From the NCBI RefSeq assembly GCF_004088395.1, contig NZ_CP035107.1, positions 1,627,001-1,691,000 of the forward strand: a DNA stretch of 64,000 bases. The letters are read 5' to 3'. Source of the stretch: Ornithobacterium rhinotracheale. Lineage in GTDB: Bacteria > Bacteroidota > Bacteroidia > Flavobacteriales > Weeksellaceae. The stretch's first letter is position 1. Every line of letters begins with the position of its first letter. Position numbers and translations under genes: made by a program. The notes under the pieces were generated by a model, which was given only the letters and a program-made list of their open reading frames with translations, did not search any database and was not told where the DNA came from. Of this stretch, positions 28,504 to 36,568 are shown in pieces.

Positions 28504-30450
28504 ATGAAGTGGAAAATTTTTCTGAAAGAATTAAGTAATCTAATATTCTTTTGGTTTGTAGGCATTGTATTTTTCAGTCTGTTTAGAATTATTTTTGCCT
28601 GCCTATATTATCAACGAATCCAAATTTTTGAATGGAAAGATTTTACTCGGGCTCTATTCATGGGATTTAGGTTCGATTGTACTGTGATGGGATACTTCAC
28701 CATACTGCCACTATTTTTACTGCTTGGATTTTCTGGTTTCACGAGTCGTTTAAAATTTGTAATTGGTGTAAGAAAAATCATGCAGATTTTATTTTCTACC
28801 CTAGGAGTGCTCATCTGCGTGGTTTCTTTAAATTATTTTAAAGAATACAATCAGCAATTTAATCACTTTATTTTTTTAGCGATTTACGATGATCAAAAAG
28901 CGGCTTTCAATAGTATTTTAAAAGACTTTCATCCTTTTCTAAATTCATTTGCAGCCATTGTAGCCATCGTTTTGATGCTTTATATTTTCAAGAAATTTGA
29001 AAAGTCAGAAATCATCTTCCATAAATTATCTAAAATAAACTCCCTCGCTGGCAAAACGATACTTGTGCTACTTAGCATCACCCTATTTGTTGGAGGAATT
29101 CGAGGTTCTTTTACTGGTTTTCCCGTGAGGAAATTCACTTCTGCGGTTTCTAAGGATTCTTTCATCAACAAAATTATTATAAATCCTTTTAGGTCTTTGA
29201 TGTATGCGTATGATGAGTTTAATGAAATAAATGGAAACTCTAAAAATCCTTTTCTTTCAGAACAGGAGTTCAATCAGATTTTTAAGGCTAAAAAAGTAAC
29301 GGATTTGCTAGAAAAGAAAACCCAAGGGGCTATGATCCAGAAGCCAAAACAAATCTTTCTAATCATTATGGAAAGTTATGATTCATGGCCGCTGATGGAA
29401 AAATATCGTCCGCTCAAGTTGTCTGAAAATCTAAGTGCCATTGCCGATAAATCTTTGCGTTTTACGCATTTTTTACCAGCATCTTATGCTACCTTTAACT
29501 CGTTTGGGAGTATTGTTACCAATATTCCTTACACGGGCATCAACATTAGCCATATTCGCGAAACGGTGGCTCCTTTTGAGACTTCTATTTTTGAACAGTT
29601 TAAAAAATTAGGCTACAAGACTAATTTGTTTTATGGCGGTTTTTTAAGCTGGGAAAACATTGGGGATTTCTCTCTCTACCAAGGTGCCGAGCATGTATAT
29701 TCTGCCATGGATTATGCCGAGAAGACCGACTTGAATGTCTGGGGCGTGGAAGACGAAGATTTGTTTAAATTAGTAAATCAAAGTATTAATCCAGACGAAT
29801 ATACCTTTAATCTAATCCTCACGACCAGCTACCACACACCTTATACTGTAGATGTGGACAAAAAGGGTTTTCCGTATAAAAAGAAAGAAGATTTCCCTAA
29901 GGATTTGCAAAAGTATTATGACAATGGGCTTACGCTGAAAGAAATGGGGCACCTGTGGTATGGGGATAAATGTATAGGCGATTTTGTAGCAAGTGCCGAA
30001 CAAAAATTCCCTGAGGCTATCTTTGGCTTTACGGGAGATCATTTTGGTAGAAGATTTATCACTCACCAGCCCAATCTGTATGAAAGAAGCTCAGTCAATT
30101 TCATTTTATATGGCAAGCAAATTCCTGCCGAGCTAAACACTACGCCAGGCACGCATATCGATATTGCTCCTACGCTCATAGAAATGATTGCACCTCCGAA
30201 CTTTACTTATTATAGTTTTGGGGAATCCCTGCTTTCCCCAGGTAAAGACAAGGCTATTTCTTTTGAAAAAATCATAAAAAAGAATGATTTGTACTACCTG
30301 CCTAAAGAGGAAAAGAAGGATAAAATCAACCTAAAAAACTGGAAAGAAGAAAAGGTGAACGAGGACAAAACACTGACTGACATGTACAACAAACAAATGG
30401 GGCTTGCTTGGTACTACACCGTAAAGGGCAATGATTTAAACAAAAAATAA
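28504..30450 (+). CDS. LtaS-like membrane sulfatase/phosphoglycerol transferase family protein (copy 2)
   Basis: A 648-residue paralogue of the enzyme at 24264-26225 and equally divergent from Gram-positive LtaS. Five N-terminal membrane helices (about 8-30, 55-75, 85-105, 135-155 and 180-200) precede a sulfatase-fold domain with KQIFLIIMESYDSWPL near 290, TNIPYTGINIS, NLFYGGFLSWENIG and AIFGFTGDHFGRR near 505. I start it at ATG 28504; the codon before is TTG. There is no signal peptidase site. It is transcribed divergently from the operon containing copy 1, and MscS lies 67 bases downstream with its own possible promoter. The substrate is unknown; an envelope lipid headgroup is likely. Confidence 0.87.
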   Translation: MKWKIFLKELSNLIFFWFVGIVFFSLFRIIFACLYYQRIQIFEWKDFTRALFMGFRFDCTVMGYFTILPLFLLLGFSGFTSRLKFVIGVRKIMQILFSTLGVLICVVSLNYFKEYNQQFNHFIFLAIYDDQKAAFNSILKDFHPFLNSFAAIVAIVLMLYIFKKFEKSEIIFHKLSKINSLAGKTILVLLSITLFVGGIRGSFTGFPVRKFTSAVSKDSFINKIIINPFRSLMYAYDEFNEINGNSKNPFLSEQEFNQIFKAKKVTDLLEKKTQGAMIQKPKQIFLIIMESYDSWPLMEKYRPLKLSENLSAIADKSLRFTHFLPASYATFNSFGSIVTNIPYTGINISHIRETVAPFETSIFEQFKKLGYKTNLFYGGFLSWENIGDFSLYQGAEHVYSAMDYAEKTDLNVWGVEDEDLFKLVNQSINPDEYTFNLILTTSYHTPYTVDVDKKGFPYKKKEDFPKDLQKYYDNGLTLKEMGHLWYGDKCIGDFVASAEQKFPEAIFGFTGDHFGRRFITHQPNLYERSSVNFILYGKQIPAELNTTPGTHIDIAPTLIEMIAPPNFTYYSFGESLLSPGKDKAISFEKIIKKNDLYYLPKEEKKDKINLKNWKEEKVNEDKTLTDMYNKQMGLAWYYTVKGNDLNKK

Positions 30451-30472
30451 TCCATGCTCAATAATTTTACAA

Positions 30473-30480
30473 TAAATTTG
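30473..30480 (+). promoter_or_regulatory. Possible -7 box of the MscS gene
   Basis: TAAATTTG at 30473-30480 fits TAnnTTTG, with 37 bases to the ATG. A weaker TACCTTGC follows immediately at 30481-30488. Confidence 0.35.
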
Positions 30481-30517
30481 TACCTTGCGAGTTCGAAAAA
30501 ATTACACTTAAAAATTT

Positions 30518-31441
30518 ATGGAAGAATCTAAAGAAGTTGCGAATCAGCTTTGGGAACAAATCAAAGCCTTTTTCAACATGGAATTGGTGAAAATTGGTCA
30601 AAAACCATTTACATTGCTCACGGCACTCTATATAGTGGTAGCATTTGTAATTTTGCTTTTTCTTTCCAAAAAACTTTCAAAATTTCTAGAAAACAAAGTT
30701 TTATCTTCTCGTATTGCAGACCGTGGCGTGCGAAGCTCAGTCTCTGCTATCTTTAAATATATATTCATCTTTCTAGGAATTATATTTATCTTTCAATCAG
30801 CAGGGTTCGACTTTGGATCGTTCAGTTATTTGGCAGGAGCACTAGGCGTGGGAATTGGATTTGGTTTGCAAAACATTGCACAAAACTTTATCTCTGGTTT
30901 AGTTATCCTGTTTGAACGCCCTATTAAAGTGGGCGATCGTATCGAGGTGGGCAACATCGTGGGCGATGTAACTTCTATCTCTATGCGCTCGACCAAAATC
31001 GTAACCAACGATAACATCAATGTCATTGTGCCTAACTCTGAATTTATTAATAATAAAGTAATCAACTGGTCTTATAACGAGAGGAAAGTGCGTTTTCGCT
31101 TCCCGATTGGCGTTTCTTACAACGAAAGCCCAAGCAAGGTGCGCGAAATCACACTCGAAGTTGCCCAAAAACACAAAGGTGTTTTGAAGTTTCCAGAACC
31201 CCAACTATTGTTTGACGATTACGGCGATAGCTCACTAAACTTTGAGCTTGTAGTGTGGACCTCTACCTATATCCAAAGACCTAAATTACTAAAAAGCGAA
31301 TTATATTATGCCATTTTTGAAGCCTTTAGCAAAGAGGGAATCGAAATTCCGTTTCCACAACGCGATTTAAACTTACGAAATGGCTTTGAACATATCAATC
31401 ATTTTTTAATAAAAAAAACTCTTTCCGATGAAGAAATTTAA
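30518..31441 (+). CDS. Small-conductance mechanosensitive channel, MscS family
   Basis: A tension-gated osmotic release channel of the inner membrane, 307 residues. Three helices are predicted (about 30-50, 72-95 and 100-125). TM3 carries the Gly/Ala-rich pore helix GALGVGIGFGLQNIAQNFISG. The beta domain has FERPIKVGDRIEVG and IVPNSEFINNKVINWSYN. The C-terminal mixed alpha/beta domain ends in IEIPFPQRDLNL. The length is normal for the short MscS class. It overlaps the following peptidase gene by 14 bases. Confidence 0.93.
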   Translation: MEESKEVANQLWEQIKAFFNMELVKIGQKPFTLLTALYIVVAFVILLFLSKKLSKFLENKVLSSRIADRGVRSSVSAIFKYIFIFLGIIFIFQSAGFDFGSFSYLAGALGVGIGFGLQNIAQNFISGLVILFERPIKVGDRIEVGNIVGDVTSISMRSTKIVTNDNINVIVPNSEFINNKVINWSYNERKVRFRFPIGVSYNESPSKVREITLEVAQKHKGVLKFPEPQLLFDDYGDSSLNFELVVWTSTYIQRPKLLKSELYYAIFEAFSKEGIEIPFPQRDLNLRNGFEHINHFLIKKTLSDEEI

Positions 31442-33554
31442 ATTATTCACACTGCTTTTTTTACTCGTATTTGAAAGCAGTTCGCTTTTAGCTCAAAAGC
31501 AAAAATTAAGCATAGAAGATGCTGTGATGGGCTACTACAAAGGACTTTACCCAGAAACGCTCTACAACCTAGACTGGGCTGGGGCAAATTTCTTTTACCA
31601 AGACCAGCGTGGGCTCGTCTTTAAAAATACGCAAGGAAAAGAAACAAGAACCATTGGTTTTCAAGAAATTAAATCCAAATTTCCTGATTTAAGATATTTA
31701 CCAAGATTAAGCTATAAAAACAATCAACTTTTCTTTAAAGCTGAAAATACTTACTACGCTTGGGACATCAAAAATGATAAAAATATAAGCATTAAACTTC
31801 CTGAGAATGCCGAAAATGCCGAAATCGATAAAAATACCAATCGCGTGGCTTTCACGATGGAAAACAACTTATATGTTGCGCAACCAAACGGGGGCAAAAT
31901 CTTGCAGGTAACCAATAGCAAGGATAAAAACATCGTTTCTGGACAAGCGATTCACCGTAGTGAGTACGGCATCAAAAAAGGGATTTTCTTCTCTCCCAAC
32001 GGAAATCTTTTGGCTTTTTATCAAAAAAATGAAACCAAGGTAACCAACTATCCGCTAGTGGATTTAAACACAATTCCTGCTACACCAATGCCTATTAAAT
32101 ACCCAATGGCTGGCGACCCTAGCGAAATCGCTAAAGTAGGGATTTATGATTTTAGAACCAACAAAACCACTTATTTAGACATCAATACCGATGATTTTCA
32201 TTATTTAACCAATTTGGCTTGGAGCCCAGATGAAAAGTACATCGTTTTGGCTGAAATCAATCGTGCAACTACGCATTATGATCTAAATCGCTATGATGTG
32301 GCTACGGGCAAAAAAGTGAATACGATTTTCTCTTATTCCAACAACATTTGGGTAGAGCCAGAAAATGCAGCGGTTTTCGTGCCAAATTCTACTAAAAACT
32401 TGCTTTGGATTAGCCAAAAAGATGGATTTAGAAATATTTATCTTTTAAGCACAGATGGCAAAACCAATAAGCAATTGACCAAACACAAATGGGTGGTAAA
32501 AGATATTTTAGGCTTTAGCAACGACGGGAAATCTGTCATTTACACAGGTACGGGAGAAGATCCACGCAACACGCAAACTTTTAAGACAGATTTAAAATCT
32601 GGAAAAACTACTAACCTCACTCCTACCGCAGGCACACACAACTCTACCTTGAGCGAAGATGGAAATTACTTAATCGACGAATTTTCGTCGCTCGAGATTC
32701 CGAGCATTACGCAAATCATAGACACCCGAAATGGTAGAAAAACAATCATCAAAACCAGCGAGAATCCTCTGAAAAACTACGCAGTAGGAAACATCGAATT
32801 TTTGGATTTAAAGGCAAATGACGGCACCAAATTATACGCCCGCATGATTAAGCCAGAGAACTTCGACCCAAATAAAAAGTATCCTGTTTTGATTTATGTC
32901 TATGGTGGCCCACACGCACAATTGGTAACCAATTCATTTTTAGGTGGTGCGAGCATGTGGGAGCCTGCCTTTGCTAGCTTGAACGATTATATCGTTTTCA
33001 CGCTAGACAATCGCGGTTCTGCCAATCGTGGATTTGCATTTGAAAGCGTAATTCACAGACATTTAGGCAACAAAGAAATCGAAGACCAAATGACTGGCGT
33101 AGAGTATTTGAAATCACTCCCTTTTGTAGACGCCAAACGCATCGCTGTGCACGGCTGGAGCTTTGGAGGCTTTATGGCTTCTAGCTTAATGCTTCGCAAG
33201 CCAGGCGTGTTCACGACTTCGGTAGCGGGTGGACCTGTCATCAACTGGAGAATGTATGAGGTAATGTATGGCGAACGCTACATGGACACGCCACAAGAAA
33301 ACCCAGAGGGCTACAAGCAAAGCACGGTTTCTAATTATATCCAAAATCTGCAAGGTAAATTAATGCTCATCACGGGAAGTATCGACAATGTGGTAGTTCC
33401 TCAGCACAGTATGAGCCTGCTAGAAGCTGCTGTGAAAAACAATGTTCAGGTAGATTTCTTTACCTACCCAATGCACGAACACAATATCGGAGGCAAAGAC
33501 CGAGTAAACTTGATTGAAAAAATCGCTGATTACATTGTGAGAAATAATCAATAA
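31428..33554 (+). CDS. S9B dipeptidyl-peptidase IV-type serine peptidase
   Basis: An exported exopeptidase that removes X-Pro (or X-Ala) dipeptides. The 708-residue protein has a signal peptide ending in SSSLLAQKQ, an eight-bladed propeller N-terminal domain (about 40-450; DPP IV_N) and an alpha/beta-hydrolase C-terminal domain. The catalytic Ser is in HGWSFGGFMA, the Asp in GSIDNVVVP and the His in YPMHEHN. The double Glu motif for binding the substrate amino terminus is expected near HRSEYGIKKG but is not complete there, so exact specificity is open. It overlaps mscS by 14 bases and ends at a strong terminator. With the S46 peptidase at 58.5 kb it fits a peptide-based diet. Confidence 0.9.
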   Translation: MKKFKLFTLLFLLVFESSSLLAQKQKLSIEDAVMGYYKGLYPETLYNLDWAGANFFYQDQRGLVFKNTQGKETRTIGFQEIKSKFPDLRYLPRLSYKNNQLFFKAENTYYAWDIKNDKNISIKLPENAENAEIDKNTNRVAFTMENNLYVAQPNGGKILQVTNSKDKNIVSGQAIHRSEYGIKKGIFFSPNGNLLAFYQKNETKVTNYPLVDLNTIPATPMPIKYPMAGDPSEIAKVGIYDFRTNKTTYLDINTDDFHYLTNLAWSPDEKYIVLAEINRATTHYDLNRYDVATGKKVNTIFSYSNNIWVEPENAAVFVPNSTKNLLWISQKDGFRNIYLLSTDGKTNKQLTKHKWVVKDILGFSNDGKSVIYTGTGEDPRNTQTFKTDLKSGKTTNLTPTAGTHNSTLSEDGNYLIDEFSSLEIPSITQIIDTRNGRKTIIKTSENPLKNYAVGNIEFLDLKANDGTKLYARMIKPENFDPNKKYPVLIYVYGGPHAQLVTNSFLGGASMWEPAFASLNDYIVFTLDNRGSANRGFAFESVIHRHLGNKEIEDQMTGVEYLKSLPFVDAKRIAVHGWSFGGFMASSLMLRKPGVFTTSVAGGPVINWRMYEVMYGERYMDTPQENPEGYKQSTVSNYIQNLQGKLMLITGSIDNVVVPQHSMSLLEAAVKNNVQVDFFTYPMHEHNIGGKDRVNLIEKIADYIVRNNQ

Positions 33555-33577
33555 TTTGATTTTTTGGGATTAAACTT

Positions 33578-33607
33578 AAAAGCCTTTCCCTTGAGGGAAA
33601 GGCTTTT
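33578..33607 (+). terminator. Terminator of the mscS-DPP IV unit
   Basis: AAAAGCCTTTCCC (33578-33590) and GGGAAAGGCTTTT (33595-33607) form a 13-bp perfect stem with a TTGA tetraloop, and T residues follow. Confidence 0.9.
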
Positions 33608-33628
33608 TTGTATTTAAAAAATCTAAAC

Positions 33629-33761
33629 TCAGTAACGCTGAAACAACTTTTATAACATTCAAAAAACTGCATTTCAGTGGTTTGTTCTGGTATTTCTTCT
33701 GTAAATGTTACTCCGAAATAACATACAAAACCCTCTTTGACTGTATGCCTAACATAATTCT
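33629..33761. repeat. Diverged interspersed direct repeat, copy 1 (about 130 bp)
   Basis: This segment aligns end to end with 35792-35922 in the same orientation, starting TCAGTAACGCTGAAACAAC in both and with roughly four of five bases matching by eye. It fills most of the 346-base gap between DPP IV and the FMN reductase gene. On the minus strand both copies read EMQFFEC-KSCFSVTEFRF or a close variant, but no complete gene is present. It may be a small non-autonomous element or a decayed gene family. Confidence 0.75.
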
Positions 33762-33900
33762 GATTGAAATGCTTTTTTGCTTCTTTATATTTTAGATGCA
33801 CAAATATCGCTTTTATGAGTTCAAAATCATAATCTCCCGTTGTATCTGATTTAAGATAAAAAACAAAAACAGGAACCATATGCCCTGCTTTTGTTCATCA

Positions 33901-34434
33901 TTAAAGTGTGATTTCTAATTTGAATTTTTTGATTTTTTCTTGAAGTTCGGTGGCTAAATCCTGCTGGATGATGCCGTTTTCCATATCAAAGTTTTCGTAG
34001 AATTTAGGGAGCGAAAAAGTTTCAATAATTTCGGCACCAAAAGCGGGGAACATATTTTTAGCAATATTCATAGAATTACCTCCGCCAAAGCCCCCTGGTG
34101 AGGTGCTCATCAGCAACATTTTCTTATCTTGGAAGACTTTAACATTGATTCTGGAACACCAATCAAAAATATTTTTAAACGCTGCGGTCAGGTTGCGGTT
34201 GTGCTCCGCCATAGAACAAATAATGGCATCTGCCTCCGCTATAGCATCTAAAAATTGCTGTGCCTGCGGCGGAAAACCTTGCTTCTCTCTATCCACAGAG
34301 AATATCGGCATTTCAAAATCGTTAAGGTCTAAGAGGTTGATTTCCGCCTCTGGGAAAGATTTAAGCACTTGCTTCACCAAGGCTTTATTGATGGACTGCG
34401 AGGAAGAACTTCCTGCGAATGCTAAAATTTTCAT
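33901..34434 (-). CDS. NAD(P)H-dependent FMN reductase family oxidoreductase
   Basis: A flavodoxin-fold oxidoreductase of 177 residues. The N-terminal phosphate loop is FAGSSSSQSINKAL, followed by LLDLNDFEMPIFSVD, EADAIICSMAEHNRNLTAAFKN and the loop STSPGGFGGGNSMNI. These are typical of the chromate/azo/quinone-reducing NADPH-FMN reductase family. The physiological acceptor cannot be told. It lies 17 bases downstream of the GNAT gene, in a small minus-strand unit behind pirin. Such redox genes often sit near pirins in Bacteroidota. Confidence 0.9.
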   Translation of the reverse strand: MKILAFAGSSSSQSINKALVKQVLKSFPEAEINLLDLNDFEMPIFSVDREKQGFPPQAQQFLDAIAEADAIICSMAEHNRNLTAAFKNIFDWCSRINVKVFQDKKMLLMSTSPGGFGGGNSMNIAKNMFPAFGAEIIETFSLPKFYENFDMENGIIQQDLATELQEKIKKFKLEITL

Positions 34435-34451
34435 TATATTTTATTTTTTTG

Positions 34452-34763
34452 TTAAAATCTGGATTTAAAATGCTCATCTACAATGCGAAGCCACTCTGGG
34501 TGCTTCTTAATATACGCAAAAACCAGCGGACAATAAGGCAATAGTGTTTTTTGGCTCGCCTCAATATACTGCAAGGTTTTCTCTATCACAGCTGTGGCGG
34601 CGCCTTTTCCCTCCAAAGCGGGTTCTACCTCGGTGTGCACCAAAGCTATTTGCGTTGGGTTTTCTTCAAAATCGATGAAAGCTTGAGCGCCCTCTATATG
34701 GAGTTCAAAGCGGTGGGCATCATCATTTTTTATTAACGCAAGAGGTTCAAATTCTGGTTTCAT
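34452..34763 (-). CDS. Small GNAT-like acetyltransferase (COG2388 / YjdJ type)
   Basis: A 103-residue minimal GNAT-fold protein. FELHIEGAQAFIDFEEN, LVHTEVEPALEGKGAATAVIE (acetyl-CoA binding EGKGAA replacing the usual Q-x-x-G-x-G/A) and LLPYCPLVFAYIKKHPEW match the compact COG2388 family. The C-P-x-x-x-x-y-i-k-k-h-p motif is diagnostic. The substrate is unknown. It is followed after 17 bases by the FMN reductase, and preceded by a terminator that separates it from pirin. Confidence 0.88.
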   Translation of the reverse strand: MKPEFEPLALIKNDDAHRFELHIEGAQAFIDFEENPTQIALVHTEVEPALEGKGAATAVIEKTLQYIEASQKTLLPYCPLVFAYIKKHPEWLRIVDEHFKSRF

Positions 34764-34783
34764 AAAGTTGTATTTTAAATAAA

Positions 34784-34822
34784 AACCAAAAGCCTGAAAT
34801 ATAAAACCTCAGACTTTTGGTT
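34784..34822 (-). terminator. Terminator of the pirin gene
   Basis: AACCAAAAGCCTGA (34784-34797) pairs with TCAGACTTTTGGTT (34809-34822) with one mismatch, in the 71-base gap after pirin. On the minus strand it ends in an AT-rich stretch. Confidence 0.7.
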
Positions 34823-34834
34823 GTTGTTAATTTT

Positions 34835-35554
34835 CTATTCTGGCAGCGCCATTGGCACTTCCATCAATAAGATTTGGCTATCCTCCAAAGCTTCTAAAGT
34901 GAAGTGGTCGGTTTCCGATATTCCTAAGCCATCGCGCTGATTCAGCACCTGATCTCCTACCTTGGCTTTACCTTTAATCACGAAGATATAAACGCCGTTA
35001 CCTTCTTTATGGAGACGGTATTCCTTCTGATTTCCAGCGGTGAAGTTAGCCATATTGAACCAAGCATCTTGATGTATCCACACACCTTCATCATCTGGAT
35101 TTGGTGATAAAATCTGCTGAAAATCATTGGTTTTAATCGCTTCATCTATCCGTTTTTGCTCATAGCGAGGCGTTACATTCTCTTGATTTGGAAAAACCCA
35201 AATTTGAAGAAACTTCACTGGTTTTCCTGCATTGGCATTCATCTCGCTGTGCATAATGCCCGTTCCTGCGCTCATCACTTGGATTTCTCCTTCGCTGATG
35301 ATGCCTTGGTTGCCCATACTATCGGCGTGTTTTAGATCGCCTTCCAATGGAATACTGATGATTTCCATATTGCTGTGCGGATGTTTGCCAAAACCCATAT
35401 TGCCGTCTACAGTATCATCATTAAGCACTCTGAGCGTGCCAAAATGTATTCTTTCTGGGTTATAATAATTAGCAAAACTAAAAGTATGGTAAGAGTTGAG
35501 CCAACCGTGGTTAGCGTGTCCTCTGCTTTCTGCTGCGTGATAAATGGTTTTCAT
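34835..35554 (-). CDS. Pirin-family bicupin protein (YhhW-like)
   Basis: A 239-residue cytoplasmic metal-binding bicupin. The N-terminal cupin has SRGHANHGWLNSYHTFSF, GFGKHPHSNMEII (two His ligands) and SAGTGIMHSEMNA (third His and Glu). The C-terminal cupin is degenerate. E. coli YhhW in this family has quercetin 2,3-dioxygenase activity in vitro, while the natural role is unsettled. It is monocistronic with its own terminator. The start at 35554 (MKTIYHAAESRGHANHG) is the family-conserved N-terminus. Its upstream region borders the IS982 remnant. Confidence 0.92.
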   Translation of the reverse strand: MKTIYHAAESRGHANHGWLNSYHTFSFANYYNPERIHFGTLRVLNDDTVDGNMGFGKHPHSNMEIISIPLEGDLKHADSMGNQGIISEGEIQVMSAGTGIMHSEMNANAGKPVKFLQIWVFPNQENVTPRYEQKRIDEAIKTNDFQQILSPNPDDEGVWIHQDAWFNMANFTAGNQKEYRLHKEGNGVYIFVIKGKAKVGDQVLNQRDGLGISETDHFTLEALEDSQILLMEVPMALPE

Positions 35555-35617
35555 TTGATTTTAATTTAAATAACCTAAGTTCGATTAATATTTTAAGGGA
35601 AATAAGTTGTAAAAAAA

Positions 35618-35673
35618 GAGAAATAGTTGTGTTTTTAAGTTTTTAAAATTCAATTATTTAACAACTATTTCTC
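35618..35673. repeat. 13-bp perfect inverted repeat before the IS982 remnant
   Basis: GAGAAATAGTTGT (35618-35630) and ACAACTATTTCTC (35661-35673) are exact reverse complements 30 bases apart, and the right arm touches the ATG of the transposase remnant. It could be a cruciform or hairpin blocking read-through into the element, a subterminal repeat of the insertion sequence, or an operator in the pirin upstream region. Confidence 0.6.
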
Positions 35674-36122
35674 ATGATTAATTACCACAAAATTACGGAT
35701 ATTTTTTGTATTGTTGATGACTTTTGTAATGATTTTGAAAAATTCACTCAACCTTTTCTTCTCGGAAAGCCTCTCAAAAAGAAACCTAAAATCAGTAACG
35801 CTGAAACAACTTTTACAACATTCAAAAAAACTGTATTTCAGCGGATTGCACTACATTTCTTTTATAAATATTACTCCGAAACAACATGAAAAACTCTCTT
35901 ATGACTATGTCTGACAAGATTTTGCTTAGAAAGTGCTCCATCATAGAGACAGTGAATGACGAGCTAAAAAACATTTGCCAAATTGAGCACTCCAGGCATC
36001 GTTCAATAGGAAATTTTATGACCAACTTAGTGGCAGGAATTATTGCCTATCACTTTCTTCCTAAAAAACCATCATTAAAATATGAATCTCTGAAAACTAA
36101 TCAATTAGCTATGTTTTATTAA
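35674..36122 (+). mobile_element. IS982-family transposase remnant with the catalytic middle missing
   Basis: The first frame (from ATG 35674) reads ITDIFCIVDDFCNDFEKF and GKPLKKKPKISNAE, the N-terminus of IS982-family DDE transposases. The last frame (to the TAA at 36120-36122) reads [18 protein letters not shown] and [12 protein letters not shown], the C-terminus of the same family. About 110 bases between them are instead copy 2 of the interspersed repeat, so roughly 150 codons including the DDE core are lost. Terminal inverted repeats and a target duplication were not found. The element is dead. Confidence 0.82.
35792..35922. repeat. Diverged interspersed direct repeat, copy 2, inside the IS982 remnant
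   Basis: Partner of 33629-33761. Its left boundary coincides with the last IS982-like codons (ISNAE) and its right end runs into the codons for the IS982 C-terminus. The shared start TCAGTAACGCTGAA also encodes the SNAE motif, so microhomology may have guided the rearrangement. Confidence 0.7.
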
Positions 36123-36503
36123 TCGAATTCAGGTTATAAGTCTTTTCAACATCTTACAGCTATACTAAATCGGGTTTAATAGATGACATGAAGGAAGCAT
36201 TGAAAAAAAGAAATCTAATTATAAAGTTTGAATCGGAATAAGAGAACGACATAACTATACCTAAACAATTAGAAGAAGAAAGCTTGCTCTACATTAATGG
36301 CGCAAGCTCTTTTTTATACCAATTCTACATACCTCGTCATTGTACCAACCTCTCAGAAGGTAGACTAATCCTTATAGATTATTAATCTACCACTTAAGGT
36401 TTAATCTATAGTTTTCTTAAAAAGTAAGAGAAGTTTTTTATAAAACATAAGCAACAATTTGGCAAAACCTGCCGTTGAGTTTATGCATGGATAACTTAGT
36501 TAA
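36123..36503. other. Gene-free stretch with a possible degraded frame
   Basis: About 380 bases after the IS remnant lack a full gene. On the plus strand one frame from ATG 36188 reads MKEALKKRNLIIKFESE, a stop, then ENDITIPKQLEEESLLYING and on to a stop near 36384. This could be a broken gene, but I do not recognise it. A terminator-like hairpin lies inside it at 36281-36315. Confidence 0.3.
36281..36315 (+). terminator. Terminator-like hairpin
   Basis: AGCTTGC (36281-36287) pairs with GCAAGCT (36302-36308), then C and six T residues. No intact plus-strand gene precedes it, so it may be a leftover of the decayed region. Confidence 0.5.
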
Positions 36504-36548
36504 AAAAATAGAGAGACTGCCTAAAAATGAGGCAACCTCTCTATTTTT
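36504..36548 (-). terminator. Terminator of the copper-type TonB receptor
   Basis: AAAAATAGAGAG (36504-36515) pairs with CTCTCTATTTTT (36537-36548), with a second inner stem TGCCT/AGGCA (36518-36522, 36530-36534). It lies 20 bases after the receptor stop. Confidence 0.88.
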
Positions 36549-36568
36549 TTGATTAAATGCTGAGTGGA

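Noticed and set aside
24264-30450. LtaS homologues as a sign of a Gram-positive host
   Set aside because: All flanking genes, promoters and outer-membrane receptors are Bacteroidota; LtaS-like sulfatases are common there.
33460-33879. 139-codon minus-strand ORF after DPP IV
   Set aside because: Its 3' third overlaps the DPP IV gene and the terminator, and the middle is the interspersed repeat. No family recognised.
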